The notes under the pieces: generated by a model
The model's database searches: none
Told to the model about the DNA's origin: nothing
Seen by the model: only the letters and a program-made list of their open reading frames with translations
Shown: positions 15,294 to 25,678 of the stretch, piece after piece
Numbering within the stretch: position 1 is the first letter of the stretch
Layout of the letters: every line of letters starts with the position of its first letter
Position numbers and translations under genes: made by a program
From: Seonamhaeicola sp. S2-3
Lineage (GTDB): Bacteria > Bacteroidota > Bacteroidia > Flavobacteriales > Flavobacteriaceae
Direction of reading: 5' to 3'
Assembly: GCF_001971785.1 (NCBI RefSeq)
Contig: NZ_CP019389.1
Location: forward strand, 1,313,001 to 1,377,000
DNA: 64,000 nt

Positions 15294-17975
15294 ATGCATT
15301 TTAACAAATACAGAGGCACAAAATTATTAGTTTATTTATCAAACTTTCGGTTGATTTCAGTAATGGTATTACTATTAGTTTCATCGTGTAAAACAAATGA
15401 AAAAGAGATTGACTCCTACAAATTTAAGTTTCAAAATCCATCGTTAAAAATTGAAGAACGTGTCCAAGATTTAATACATCAAATGACGCTTACAGAGAAA
15501 GTATCTCAAATGCGTTATGATGCTCCAGCTATTGATAGATTGGGAGTACCAGCATACAACTGGTGGAATGAATGTTTACATGGGGTTGCAAGAGCAGGTG
15601 AGGCAACGGTTTTCCCTCAAGGAATTGGCATGGGAGCCACATGGAATGCACCGTTAATTTACCAAATGGGAACAGCTGTATCAGATGAAGCAAGAGCTAA
15701 ACACCACAAATTTATTTCCGAAGGCAAAAGAGGTATTTACCAAGGGTTAACATTTTGGACACCCAACATTAATATTTTTAGAGATCCAAGATGGGGGCGT
15801 GGACAAGAAACTTACGGTGAAGACCCATACTTAACTAGTAGAATTGGTGTTAATTATATAAAAGGACTTCAAGGAAACGATTCTAAATATTTAAAGGTAG
15901 TAGCCACAGCAAAACATTTTGCAGTACATAGCGGCCCAGAAAAATCAAGACATGAGGATAATTACCAAACCTCTAATAAAGATTTATTTGAAACCTATTT
16001 ACCTGCTTTTGAAGCTGCCGTAAAAGAAGCTAAAGTACATTCTGTAATGTGCGCATACAATCGTTTTAGAGACGAAGCCTGCTGCGGAAGCAATTTATTA
16101 TTACATAAAATCCTTCATAATGATTGGGGGTTTGATGGGTATGTGGTTTCAGATTGTTGGGCAATTAATGATTTTTGGGAACCTGGTAAACACGAGCTTG
16201 TAAAAACTCCAGAAGAAGCCAGTGCATTAGCCGTTTCTAGAGGAACAGATTTAAACTGCGGAGACTGTTACGACCCCAATTTAAAAGAAGCCGTTCTTAA
16301 GAAATTGGTAAATGAGGATACAATAGATTTAGCCCTCACTAAATTAATGACAGCTCGTTTCAAATTAGGAATGTTTGACCCAGAGGAAAATGTAAAATGG
16401 TCAAAAATTCCATATAGCGTTGTAGCAAGTCAAAAACACTATGATTTATCAAAAAAGATAGCAAGAGAGTCTATGGTATTATTAAAAAACCAAGATAATA
16501 TTTTACCCTTAAGTAAAAATATAAAATCTGTAGCAATCATAGGGCCCAATGCAAATTCTAAGCCAGCGTTATTAGGAAACTATCATGGAACACCAAAAAA
16601 TTACAATACACCATTAAAAGCTATCGCTAATAAATTGCCTAATGCTACTGTAAATTATGCCTTAGGATGTGATATTGCCATTGGTTGGCCTATGTTAAAC
16701 ACAATACCATCTTCTGTTTTAAAAAATGGGAAAAATAAAGGCTTAAAAGGAGAATATTTTAAAAATAAAAACTGGGAAGGAAACCCAGAATTTATAAGAA
16801 ATGATAGTGTAGTAGATTTTATTTGGACGTTAAAAAAACCTATTGAGAATTTAAAAACAGACGCATTTTCAGTAAGATGGACTGGTCAATTAACACCAAA
16901 CGAAAGCGGAAAATACAGAATAGGATTTAGAGCTAGTAGCGCAGGTAAACTATATTTTGATGATGATTTAAAGTTTGAATTTAAAGATGACCATGAGCCA
17001 AAAACTAAATACTTTGATATTAATTTAAAATCAGGAAAAGCCCATAATATAAAAATTGAATATTATAATTATCATTCAGACCCCCAAGCTCAATTTGTTT
17101 GGGCTAAAATAGATCGAGATTTAATAACACCAGCTCTAGAAGCAGCTAAAAAATCTGAAGTTGTTGTACTGTGTTTAGGATTGTCTCCAGATATTGAGGG
17201 TGAAGAAATGCCTGTTTTGTTAGAAGGTTTTGATAAAGGTGACCGGTCAGATATTACACTTCCAAAAACTCAAATTGAGTTAATGAAAAAAATTCAAGCT
17301 TTAGGTAAGCCTACTATATTGGTTTTAATGAATGGAAGTGCCTTAGCCGTTAATTGGGCAGCTAATAATATTCCCGCCATTATAGAGGCATGGTACCCAG
17401 GTGAATTTGGAGGAAATGCAATTGCAGATGTTCTTTTTGGAGATTATAACCCTGCAGGTAGATTACCTGTAACCTTCTATAAATCAATAAAAGACTTACC
17501 TGATTTTAAAAACTACAACATGGAAAACAGAACCTATAAATACTTTAAAGGCGACCCTCTGTTTCCCTTTGGTCATGGTTTAAGTTATACCAATTTCACA
17601 TATTCCAATCTAAATATTCCTGATAGCATAACCATAGGTAGTAATATTGAAATAAATGTAGAAGTAAAAAATACTGGAGACCTTGATGGAGATGAAGTAG
17701 TACAATTATACATCTCTCATAAAGGCAAACCCAATGCGGCCATAAGAACTTTAGTAGAGTTTGAAAGAATTCATTTAAAAGCTGGCGAAACCAAAAAACT
17801 AAAATATAATATTAACCCAAAAAAATACAGTTTAATTAATGAAGATGGTAAACCTGTAATAGAACCAGGTAATTTAGTTATAAGCATAGGTGGAAAACAA
17901 CCCGGTTTTAAAGGTCTTTCAAACACCCACACAACCAATGTATTAGAGAAGAAAATAGCATTAAAAAATAAGTAA
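15294..17975 (+). CDS. GH3 family beta-xylosidase-type lipoprotein with PA14 domain
   Basis: The protein has 893 residues. A lipoprotein signal ends in LVSSC (C32). The GH3 N-terminal barrel (~45-370) has LHGVARAG, RWGRGQETYGEDP and nucleophile D287 in YVVSDCW. The GH3 C-terminal domain is interrupted by a PA14 insert (~480-620, beginning GLKGEYFKNKNW). A fibronectin III-like end (~780-880) completes it. This architecture is typical of the beta-xylosidase branch of GH3, so it probably releases xylose from xylo-oligosaccharides at the outer or periplasmic membrane face. It is the first gene of the predicted GH3-susC-susD-SGBP transcript, 36 bases before susC. The substrate is inferred from architecture and the neighbouring GH10. 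Confidence 0.9.
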   Translation: MHFNKYRGTKLLVYLSNFRLISVMVLLLVSSCKTNEKEIDSYKFKFQNPSLKIEERVQDLIHQMTLTEKVSQMRYDAPAIDRLGVPAYNWWNECLHGVARAGEATVFPQGIGMGATWNAPLIYQMGTAVSDEARAKHHKFISEGKRGIYQGLTFWTPNINIFRDPRWGRGQETYGEDPYLTSRIGVNYIKGLQGNDSKYLKVVATAKHFAVHSGPEKSRHEDNYQTSNKDLFETYLPAFEAAVKEAKVHSVMCAYNRFRDEACCGSNLLLHKILHNDWGFDGYVVSDCWAINDFWEPGKHELVKTPEEASALAVSRGTDLNCGDCYDPNLKEAVLKKLVNEDTIDLALTKLMTARFKLGMFDPEENVKWSKIPYSVVASQKHYDLSKKIARESMVLLKNQDNILPLSKNIKSVAIIGPNANSKPALLGNYHGTPKNYNTPLKAIANKLPNATVNYALGCDIAIGWPMLNTIPSSVLKNGKNKGLKGEYFKNKNWEGNPEFIRNDSVVDFIWTLKKPIENLKTDAFSVRWTGQLTPNESGKYRIGFRASSAGKLYFDDDLKFEFKDDHEPKTKYFDINLKSGKAHNIKIEYYNYHSDPQAQFVWAKIDRDLITPALEAAKKSEVVVLCLGLSPDIEGEEMPVLLEGFDKGDRSDITLPKTQIELMKKIQALGKPTILVLMNGSALAVNWAANNIPAIIEAWYPGEFGGNAIADVLFGDYNPAGRLPVTFYKSIKDLPDFKNYNMENRTYKYFKGDPLFPFGHGLSYTNFTYSNLNIPDSITIGSNIEINVEVKNTGDLDGDEVVQLYISHKGKPNAAIRTLVEFERIHLKAGETKKLKYNINPKKYSLINEDGKPVIEPGNLVISIGGKQPGFKGLSNTHTTNVLEKKIALKNK

Positions 17976-18010
17976 CAAATAAACTAAATTAATAACTTAA
18001 ACTATTTAAT

Positions 18011-21000
18011 ATGATAAAACTAAAACTTTTAGGTATTGCACTAGTAATGCTATGCATGCAAAATGCATTATCACAGGTTAAAACGGTCTCTGGTGTAGTT
18101 TCAGACAAGAATGGCGTTCCGTTACCTGGCGTAAATGTTCTTTTAAAAGGCACTAAAAAAGGAACCTCAACAGATTTTGACGGAAAATATACTATTAATG
18201 ATGTGAAAGCAAACAGTATATTTGTATTTAGCTATTTAGGATATGCAACTCAAGAAATTCCGTATAACGGTAAAAATGTACTGAATATCACTTTGAAGGA
18301 AGACACCTCTAAATTAGAAGAGGTAGTAGTAATTGGTTACGGTACCTCCAAAAGAAAAGACCTAACAGGAGCAATATCTTCTGTTTCTGCTGAAGAACTA
18401 AAAGACCAACCCTTTTCTTCTGTTGACCAAGCCTTAACAGGAAAAGCTGCAGGTGTTACGGTTTCCCAAAACTCTGGAGCTCCAGGAGGGGGTGTTTCCA
18501 TTAAAATTAGAGGTATAACATCGCTTTATGGCAATGAACCACTTTATGTTATAGATGGAACCCCTGTATTTGCAGACAGAAATAATACTTCTTTAGATTT
18601 AGGAACCGCTACCGGAGGTGGTTCTGGGCAAAATGTAAATTCCGCTTTGGCTGGTTTAAACATGTCCGACATTGAATCTATTGATATATTAAAAGATGCA
18701 TCGGCCACAGCTATCTATGGTGCAAACGGTTCTAATGGTGTGGTATTAATTACAACAAAAAAAGGTAAAAGAGGTAAAACTACTATTAATTTCGATCACT
18801 ACACAGGTATTCAAAGTGTTGCTAAATACTATGACATGATGAATTTACAAGAATACGCTCAATATACCAGTGATCTATTGAAGTCAGATAACAGAGATGT
18901 TCCGTTTATATTTCAAAACCCTAGTTTATTAGGTAAAGGAACAGATTGGCAAAAGGAAATTTTTAGAAGTGCATTAGTAACAAATAATCAACTCTCTGTT
19001 TCTGGCGAAAAAAATGGAACGCGATACTATACATCCCTTGGATATTTTAGACAAGAAGGTGTTATTGTAAATACCGATTTTGAAAGAATTTCAATGCGTT
19101 TAAATATAGAAACAAAAGTTAATGATTGGTTTAAAATAGGTAACAATATATCATTAAGTAATGTTCAGCAACATATTGTTAAGAATGATGATAGAGGAGG
19201 TATTGTTTCTTCAGCCTTACGTTTAAGTCCGTTAATCCCTGTAAGATACCCAGACGGTAGCTACGGAGCTCCTAGTGGCGGTGTAAATGGTGCTTCTAAT
19301 AATTATGAAGCAGTAAATCCTGTAGCCTATTCAGAATATGTTAACAATCTAGATAAAAAATTCAAAATAAATGGGAATTTATTTGCTGAAATTTCATTCT
19401 TAAAACATTTAACTTTTAGAACTGAATTGGGATATGATTTGAATGCTGGAGATAGTCGGGTATTCATTCCTACATATGAAGACATAGGTACAGCCGCAAA
19501 TGAGGTAAATTCATCGCTTAAGCAGCAAGATCAAGGCTATTATTGGACCGTAAAAAACTTTTTAACGTATAATAACGCTTTAGGCAAACACAATATTAAC
19601 GTAGTATTAGGTCAAGAAAGCCAGAAAAGTAATTTTGAATATTTAAGAGGATCTAGAAGAGATTTAGAAGGAAATAATGAATTTGATAATTTAGTTTTAG
19701 GTTTAAAATCTACCTCCGAAGTAGATAACCAAAGTTTTGCTTGGGCTATGCAATCTTACATTGCAAGAGCCAATTATAACTATGACAGTAAATATTATTT
19801 AACAGCCTCTATAAGAGCCGATGCTTCTTCAAATTTTGGCCCAAATAACAAATGGGGTTACTTTCCATCAGTTTCTGGTGCTTGGACCATTTCAAATGAA
19901 AATTTCATGAAATCTTCATCTGGACCTATAAATTTTTTAAAATTAAGAGCAGGTTATGGTGAAGTAGGTAACCAAAACATTCCTAGCTTCTTATATCAAA
20001 CACAATTTGCTGCCGTTCCTTCATCTAGCGGACTTTCATATGTTTATACAGTAGATGGCAACCCAGATATTAAATGGGAAACTCTAAAATCAACCAATAT
20101 TGGCCTGGAAATAGGGTTGTTGGATAACGCTATCAGATTGGATCTTGACCTATACCAAAAGAAATCCTCAGATTTATTAATTCAAAGACCAGCAGATGAT
20201 AGAACAGCTGGAAGGGTGCTCCCTTATGAAAATGTGGGTGAAATGCTTAATAGAGGCTTAGATTTAAAGTTGAACACAAGAAATATTCAAACAGATAATT
20301 TTTCATGGAACTCTACTTTTATATTTTCAACATACTCTAACGAGTTAACCAAATTCTATGACGGAACAAAACCATTAACAGCCAATATTCCACAATCAGA
20401 TGGTGAGTTATTATATAGCTATGTTGAAGAAGGAGAATCTTTAGGTCAAATTTACGGTTATGTTACAGATGGCATTTTTAGAACCCAACAAGAAGTTGAT
20501 GAAAGTGCTATACAAGTTCCAGGTAAAACCAGTGTAGGAGATATTAAATTTAAAGATTTAGATAACGATGGTGAAATTACACTTAAAGACAGAACCTACA
20601 TAGGGTCTGCTCTTCCAAAATTTACTTACAGTATAAATAACAACATATCTTATAAAGATTTTGATTTAAGTGTTGTAATAAACGGTTCTTACGGTAACAA
20701 AATATACAATCAAAATAGATTTTATACAGAAGCCTTACGTTTCTTAGGAGAAAATCAATCTAAAGATGCTCTAAATCACTTTGTTGTAAATTATTTACCA
20801 GATGGCGTTACTTTAGATGATGCCGCAAATCTTGCTCAAGACACAGATATTCCAAGAATTGATTTAGCAAACGGTAATTCAAACACACGGGTTTCAGACC
20901 GTTTTGTAGAAGACGGGTCATACCTTAGAATTCAAAACATTACCATGGGGTACAATATTAACTCTAATATTTTAAGTAAAACAAACTTCTTTACTAAAGC

Positions 21001-21163
21001 AAGAGTGTACCTTTCAGGACAGAATTTATTCACCTTCACTAAATATTCTGGTTTAGATCCAGAAGTTGGAAGTAGAAATTCAGATATAAGGTTTGCAGGT
21101 TTAGATGTGGGTAGATACCCATTAGCAAAAACAATAACCTTAGGTGTTAATCTAACATTTTAA
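18011..21163 (+). CDS. SusC/RagA-type TonB-dependent outer-membrane transporter
   Basis: The 1050-residue protein has a signal peptide (~1-21, ending ALSQ) and a carboxypeptidase-D-like beta domain (~24-98, with VSDKNGVPLPGVNVLLKGT). The EEVVVIGYGT box is followed by the TonB plug (~115-225, QALTGKAAGVTV, IKIRG, YVIDGTPV) and a 22-strand barrel ending in an aromatic-terminated strand (GVNLTF). It imports oligosaccharides into the periplasm using TonB energy, together with the SusD lid encoded immediately downstream. The cargo is probably xylo-oligosaccharides, judged by the GH10 gene in the same locus. Confidence 0.96.
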   Translation: MIKLKLLGIALVMLCMQNALSQVKTVSGVVSDKNGVPLPGVNVLLKGTKKGTSTDFDGKYTINDVKANSIFVFSYLGYATQEIPYNGKNVLNITLKEDTSKLEEVVVIGYGTSKRKDLTGAISSVSAEELKDQPFSSVDQALTGKAAGVTVSQNSGAPGGGVSIKIRGITSLYGNEPLYVIDGTPVFADRNNTSLDLGTATGGGSGQNVNSALAGLNMSDIESIDILKDASATAIYGANGSNGVVLITTKKGKRGKTTINFDHYTGIQSVAKYYDMMNLQEYAQYTSDLLKSDNRDVPFIFQNPSLLGKGTDWQKEIFRSALVTNNQLSVSGEKNGTRYYTSLGYFRQEGVIVNTDFERISMRLNIETKVNDWFKIGNNISLSNVQQHIVKNDDRGGIVSSALRLSPLIPVRYPDGSYGAPSGGVNGASNNYEAVNPVAYSEYVNNLDKKFKINGNLFAEISFLKHLTFRTELGYDLNAGDSRVFIPTYEDIGTAANEVNSSLKQQDQGYYWTVKNFLTYNNALGKHNINVVLGQESQKSNFEYLRGSRRDLEGNNEFDNLVLGLKSTSEVDNQSFAWAMQSYIARANYNYDSKYYLTASIRADASSNFGPNNKWGYFPSVSGAWTISNENFMKSSSGPINFLKLRAGYGEVGNQNIPSFLYQTQFAAVPSSSGLSYVYTVDGNPDIKWETLKSTNIGLEIGLLDNAIRLDLDLYQKKSSDLLIQRPADDRTAGRVLPYENVGEMLNRGLDLKLNTRNIQTDNFSWNSTFIFSTYSNELTKFYDGTKPLTANIPQSDGELLYSYVEEGESLGQIYGYVTDGIFRTQQEVDESAIQVPGKTSVGDIKFKDLDNDGEITLKDRTYIGSALPKFTYSINNNISYKDFDLSVVINGSYGNKIYNQNRFYTEALRFLGENQSKDALNHFVVNYLPDGVTLDDAANLAQDTDIPRIDLANGNSNTRVSDRFVEDGSYLRIQNITMGYNINSNILSKTNFFTKARVYLSGQNLFTFTKYSGLDPEVGSRNSDIRFAGLDVGRYPLAKTITLGVNLTF

Positions 21164-21182
21164 AAAATTAAAATTGATTATT

Positions 21183-22700
21183 ATGAAAAAACAAATAAAA
21201 AAAGCATTAATGCTAGTGACCATGATTCTTTGTTTGGTATCATGTTCGGAAGATTTCACCGAGTTAAGATCGGAGAATTCATTGTGCGTAGACTGTTTAC
21301 CTCCAGGAGCATCTCCTTATGAAGGCATTCAGAACGGAATGTATACTAAAGGCTGGTTTGATTATAATTTTAAGGGCATGATAACCCAAGGAGATACCTA
21401 TGCAGGCAACGTATGGGCTAACGATGGCGAATTTAGACCATTTGCAGAGGCATCTGTATTAAATGATAATCCCGTACTAAATACTAATTGGACAGCCTTG
21501 TTTTCTGTTGTGAACCAAGCTAATTCCTTAATACAAGATTTAATTAGAGACAAAGATAATATCCCTGAAGACGCCTATATTCAAGGAATTGGAGTTTCAA
21601 AATTCATGCGAGCTACTGCTTATTTTTATTTAGTTAGAATATGGGGTCCCGTACCTATTTTTGATGAAAACTCTGATGGTATAAATGCCAAAAGGAATTT
21701 AGAAGCCGATGTTTATAAATTCATCGAAATGGATTTAGAGGATGCCGTAGAAAAATTAACAACAGAACCAAAAACGGGAAGAGTTGGTAAATATTCTGCC
21801 ATGGGCATGTTAGCAAAAGTGAAGTTAAACTTAAAAAAATATGATGAGGCCGCCAATTTATGTAGAGAAGTCATTAATAGTGGTAAGTACGATTTGCTAG
21901 AAGATTATGGTAACTTATTCAATAACCCCAACTACAACAATAACATAGAAAGTTTATTCTCTTTACAATGGACAGTAAATTGTAATGAATGGGGTACTCA
22001 AAATACAGAACAAGCCTTTATTGCACCATCAGGCTCTGGTATAACAGGAGGTGGAGATGGCTGGGGGTCTTACATGCCAACCACCGATTTACCTGGTTTA
22101 TACGAAGATGGCGACAAAAGAAGAAAAGCCTCTATTATGATGGATGGTGATTTTTACCCAGAATTGTTAAGTAAAAAAGGTGGTTACACATACAATAAAC
22201 TTCCTTCTCAAACAGCTTTAAACTTTAGAAAATATATTGTGGGTTCTGCAGATGATGGTTATAATGTTTGTTTTATGAGAACAGACCAAAACACCAATAT
22301 GTTAAGATATGCAGATGTATTATTGATGATGGCCGAAGCCAAATTAGGAGCTAATGCCTCTACCTCTGACAGTGAAGCACTATCTGCTTTTAATAGAGTG
22401 CGTTCTCGTGCAGGTTTAAGTCCGGTTAATACCATAACCCAAGCCAGCTTATTTAAAGAAAGAAGAATAGAATTTTTATTGGAAGGGCAATATTATTTTG
22501 ATTTACAACGTAGAAATAGAGCTGATGCATTAGCAGAAATCGCTGCTCAAGAAAGAGGTTTCTACGGTGATGATGCTAGAACAGAGTTGGTTTCTATTAA
22601 AATCACTCCAACAGATGAGTTCTTTTCTATGCCGTTACCGTCTGGTGCCATAAGTATCAATGAGAATTTAACAGCAGAACCTGTTCCTTTTAATTTTTAA
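21183..22700 (+). CDS. SusD/RagB-type surface glycan-binding lipoprotein
   Basis: I place the start at the ATG at 21183, giving 505 residues with a clean lipoprotein signal (MKKQIKKAL...LVSC, C21). An in-frame TTG three codons upstream is less likely. The helical TPR-rich SusD fold is seen in FMRATAYFYLVRIWGPVPIF and the closing RRIEFLLEGQYYFDLQRRNR region. SusD caps the SusC channel and delivers bound glycans. It lies 19 bases after susC and 9 bases before the SGBP gene. Confidence 0.95.
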   Translation: MKKQIKKALMLVTMILCLVSCSEDFTELRSENSLCVDCLPPGASPYEGIQNGMYTKGWFDYNFKGMITQGDTYAGNVWANDGEFRPFAEASVLNDNPVLNTNWTALFSVVNQANSLIQDLIRDKDNIPEDAYIQGIGVSKFMRATAYFYLVRIWGPVPIFDENSDGINAKRNLEADVYKFIEMDLEDAVEKLTTEPKTGRVGKYSAMGMLAKVKLNLKKYDEAANLCREVINSGKYDLLEDYGNLFNNPNYNNNIESLFSLQWTVNCNEWGTQNTEQAFIAPSGSGITGGGDGWGSYMPTTDLPGLYEDGDKRRKASIMMDGDFYPELLSKKGGYTYNKLPSQTALNFRKYIVGSADDGYNVCFMRTDQNTNMLRYADVLLMMAEAKLGANASTSDSEALSAFNRVRSRAGLSPVNTITQASLFKERRIEFLLEGQYYFDLQRRNRADALAEIAAQERGFYGDDARTELVSIKITPTDEFFSMPLPSGAISINENLTAEPVPFNF

Positions 22701-22709
22701 ACTACAACT

Positions 22710-23840
22710 ATGAAAAATTTGATAAAAATATATTTAGTTTCGGCAATTTTTACCCTTACATTATTTTCATGCTCTGAAGATGACGTCGAATTACCAACAA
22801 TAACGACTTTTTCTTCACAATCAAACCCAAATGCATCAGGAACTCCTGGTGAGTTACTTAAAATTGAAGGAACAAATTTATCTGGTTTGAAAAAAATTAT
22901 TCTTGACAATAAATTTGATGTTTCCTTCAATCCAAATTTAAATTCTGATAATGCTATCTTTTTCAATATACCTAATTATGATTTTGAAAATCCATACAAT
23001 TTTGGAGTTCAACCAATAAAGTTCATAACAGCAAATGGAGAAATTGATTCTGAAATTAACATTATACAACCTGCTCCTGTTTTTGAAAAATTTAGTGTTG
23101 CTAATCCTAAGCTAGGAGATAAAGTAACTATTAAAGGAAGTTGGTTTGTAGGTATTCAATCTGTTACTTTTGGAGGAGAACCACTAGAATATACACTAGT
23201 TTCAGATCAAGAAATGTACTTCTTAGTGCCAACTGATGCAACTGAAGGGCAACATGTTGTTATTACAACCGAAGCAGGAAGCACTGCAATTGTAGAGCCT
23301 GGTCCTGGTATTACAAACACTACTTTTCTTGATATCAATTTTGGATTCGTCAATTACTTATTTGAAGATTTTGATGGTAATGGTTTATATACTAGTACTT
23401 GGGGGTTTTATGGTGATGCAGGTGCTTTATCTGTAACCGCTACGGGCGAAACTGGTAATTGTGCTCAATATGATTATAATGGAGCAACAACATTCGGATA
23501 TAATGGATGCCAAAATGATGAAGCTGGTGCATTTTTACCAAGTTCAGCCACAGAAGCTTCTAAAGTTACCTTCAAAATGAAGGTAAATGCTAATGCAGGC
23601 ACATCTTTTGATGTCATTCTAGACACGTGGGCTTATAATTTCACCTTAGAAACAAGTGGATGGCAAGAAGTTTCAGCTAGGTTAGATGAATTTGGATCTG
23701 GATATAACCCTGGGAATGCAGCAACAGATACGGAAAAAGTAGATCCATCTGGTATACTACAGGTTAAAGTATCTTTACCCAATAACGGTAATGCTTCAAG
23801 TGTTAAATTTGATGATATTATATTTAAAGTAGAAGAGTAA
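22710..23840 (+). CDS. IPT/TIG-domain surface glycan-binding protein (SGBP)
   Basis: The 376-residue lipoprotein (FSC, C21) follows susD, where SusE/F-like glycan-binding proteins are normally found. Two IPT/TIG-like modules (~33-120 with GTPGELLKIEGTNLSG, and ~125-200 with PKLGDKVTIKGSWF) are followed by a C-terminal beta-sandwich (~215-375, LFEDFDGNG...KFDDIIF) resembling a carbohydrate-binding module. It probably holds xylan at the cell surface for the xylanase. The gene is followed by a strong terminator-like hairpin before the xylanase gene. Confidence 0.85.
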   Translation: MKNLIKIYLVSAIFTLTLFSCSEDDVELPTITTFSSQSNPNASGTPGELLKIEGTNLSGLKKIILDNKFDVSFNPNLNSDNAIFFNIPNYDFENPYNFGVQPIKFITANGEIDSEINIIQPAPVFEKFSVANPKLGDKVTIKGSWFVGIQSVTFGGEPLEYTLVSDQEMYFLVPTDATEGQHVVITTEAGSTAIVEPGPGITNTTFLDINFGFVNYLFEDFDGNGLYTSTWGFYGDAGALSVTATGETGNCAQYDYNGATTFGYNGCQNDEAGAFLPSSATEASKVTFKMKVNANAGTSFDVILDTWAYNFTLETSGWQEVSARLDEFGSGYNPGNAATDTEKVDPSGILQVKVSLPNNGNASSVKFDDIIFKVEE

Positions 23841-23857
23841 CCCTGATAAAGTAACAC

Positions 23858-23892
23858 AAAAGGTTACTATATAAAAAATAGTAACCTTTTTT
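23858..23892 (+). terminator. Terminator/attenuator between SGBP and xylanase genes
   Basis: A perfect 13-bp stem (AAAAGGTTACTAT paired with ATAGTAACCTTTT), a 7-base loop and a T tract lie 18 bases after the SGBP stop and 13 bases before the xylanase ATG. It should reduce expression of the xylanase relative to susC/D. Confidence 0.8.
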
Positions 23893-23904
23893 AAACATAT
23901 AAAA

Positions 23905-25314
23905 ATGAGAATAATCAAGATAGAAATGGGAATAGCTTTTTTTTTAGTGCTTACACTACTAAATTGTAGTGAAGACGATAATAAAAATTCCCCAGAACCT
24001 TCTACTAAGTTAGCTATACCATTTGCCTCAATAGCTAGTAATGTTACAGATGATTCCTTTCAAGCCAATTGGGTTTTGGTTCCCGAGGCAGAAAATTATT
24101 TAGTGGATGTTTCAACAGATAGCGATTTTTCTGTTATGCTTACTGGATACGATGCTCTTATTGTTCAAGATAACGCTGTTACTATAACAGGACTTTCTCC
24201 GGCAAGTAACTATTATTACAGGGTAAGAGCCCAAAAAGGCACAGAAATCACCAATAATTCAAATGTTATAACAGTTACTACAACAGGGGTTGCCCCTGAA
24301 GAATCTGAAGACCCTACTTTTCTTAAGGTCAAAGCAAATGCTTTAGAAAATCCTTTTTTTGTAGGTGTAGCGGTTAAATCCAATCAATTGACTGAAGGAA
24401 GTGCTTATGATGTGGTACTAAAAAATGAATTTAGCAGCATTACGGCTGAATATGAAATGAAAATGGACCCAATTTCCACAGGGAGCGGATCTTATAATTG
24501 GGAAGCTGCCGATAAAATAGTTAATTACGGAAATGATAACGGGATAAATGTTCATGGGCATGCTTTAGTGTGGCATAATGCCGTCCCCGATTGGTTATCT
24601 GATTTTTCGGGTACAGATGCTGAGTTTGCTTTAGAAGTAAAAAAATACATAACCGATGTAGTTACCCACTATGCCGGAAAAGTAAGCTCGTGGGATGTTG
24701 TAAATGAAGCTGTTGATGATAATGGTAACATGAGAAATACTATTTTTCTCCAAAAAATGGGTCCTGATTATATTAAAGATTGCTACCAGTGGGCGAGAGA
24801 TGCTGCAAATGCTGCCGGAGATACCGACTTGTTATTGTTCTATAATGATTATGCAACATCTACCAATATACCTAAACAAGATAAAGTATTTAGTATAGTA
24901 GATAATTTAAAGTCGAACAACCTTATTGATGGAGTTGGTTTTCAAATGCACAATAATTATTTAAGCCCAACCAAAGAACAAATAGAGACAGACATAAATA
25001 GAGCTGTTGCCTTAGGTTTAAAAGTGCACGTTTCTGAATTAGATATTCAAGTGAACCAAAATAATGACATCTCTTACCTTACAGAGGAAAGAGCATTGGC
25101 TCAAAAGGAAAAATATAAAGAGATTGTTAAAATATATAACGCGCTTCCTAAAGCAAATAAATATGCTTTAACAGTATGGGGTTTTAAAGATAACGAATCT
25201 TGGATACCTTATAGTACCGACTTAAATCATCCAGGGAATGACTGGCCACTATTGTATAATAATAAATTTGAATTAAAAAAGTCTCATACAGGATTTTTAG
25301 AGGGGTTAGAATAA
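23905..25314 (+). CDS. GH10 endo-1,4-beta-xylanase, surface lipoprotein with FN3 module
   Basis: The 469-residue protein carries a lipoprotein signal (LTLLNC, C21). A fibronectin type III module (~33-127, with NWVLVPEAENYLVDVS and YYYRVRA) precedes a GH10 barrel (~140-468). The acid/base E268 lies in WDVVNEAVDD and the nucleophile E378 in VHVSELDI; GHALVWH is also present. It cuts internal beta-1,4 links of xylan. The run of acidic residues after Cys21 (SEDD) fits a Bacteroidota surface-export signal, so it probably works outside the cell. Its own promoter is not evident; expression may depend on readthrough of the preceding hairpin. Confidence 0.95.
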   Translation: MRIIKIEMGIAFFLVLTLLNCSEDDNKNSPEPSTKLAIPFASIASNVTDDSFQANWVLVPEAENYLVDVSTDSDFSVMLTGYDALIVQDNAVTITGLSPASNYYYRVRAQKGTEITNNSNVITVTTTGVAPEESEDPTFLKVKANALENPFFVGVAVKSNQLTEGSAYDVVLKNEFSSITAEYEMKMDPISTGSGSYNWEAADKIVNYGNDNGINVHGHALVWHNAVPDWLSDFSGTDAEFALEVKKYITDVVTHYAGKVSSWDVVNEAVDDNGNMRNTIFLQKMGPDYIKDCYQWARDAANAAGDTDLLLFYNDYATSTNIPKQDKVFSIVDNLKSNNLIDGVGFQMHNNYLSPTKEQIETDINRAVALGLKVHVSELDIQVNQNNDISYLTEERALAQKEKYKEIVKIYNALPKANKYALTVWGFKDNESWIPYSTDLNHPGNDWPLLYNNKFELKKSHTGFLEGLE

Positions 25315-25339
25315 GTTTTGTTTAGTTTTTTAGTTTGAC

Positions 25340-25375
25340 AAATCGTCTGAAAATACTTTTCAGACGATTTTTTTT
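25340..25375 (+). terminator. Terminator of the xylanase gene
   Basis: A 14-bp perfect stem (AAATCGTCTGAAAA with TTTTCAGACGATTT), a 3-base loop and a T run lie 25 bases after the stop. Confidence 0.9.
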
Positions 25376-25596
25376 ATTCATAAAAAGGAGTTTATACTTT
25401 ATTTGGGGTTATTTCTACCACATAACTTATTTAAATTACTAAAATCATTTTTCTGACAAGAATCAATCCTGTTAAAAACGTGTTACATATTCTTAATTAC
25501 AAGGGTGAAATGATTTAAAGAGACCCCTAAGTAGATTTCTTAAATTGTTTTACAAATATTCTGGATTTATAAAGAAATGTTTTTAAAGATTAAAGA

Positions 25597-25627
25597 ATAA
25601 AAAAACCCCAGATTGATAATCAACCTG
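25597..25627 (-). terminator. Terminator of the second GH3 gene
   Basis: On the minus strand CAGGTTGA pairs with TCAATCTG (one G-U pair) and is followed by GGGG and a T run. It lies 52 bases after the stop of the GH3 gene. Confidence 0.65.
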
Positions 25628-25678
25628 AGATTTTAAAATCTATAAGTATGGTAATAATATACTGTTTTTTTAACAGTT

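Larger units (their letters stand above)
25315..25678. other. Gap between convergent PUL genes
   Basis: The gap contains one terminator for each of the convergent xylanase and GH3 genes. The ~220 bases between them show no convincing frame, repeat or promoter. Confidence 0.6.

Noticed and set aside
21174-21182. TTG start for SusD
   Set aside because: The ATG three codons later gives a standard lipoprotein signal, and ATG is the normal start here.
25441-25500. TGTTACAT as a third HTCS operator copy
   Set aside because: An 8-mer of this composition is expected several times by chance, and it lies between two convergent gene ends.
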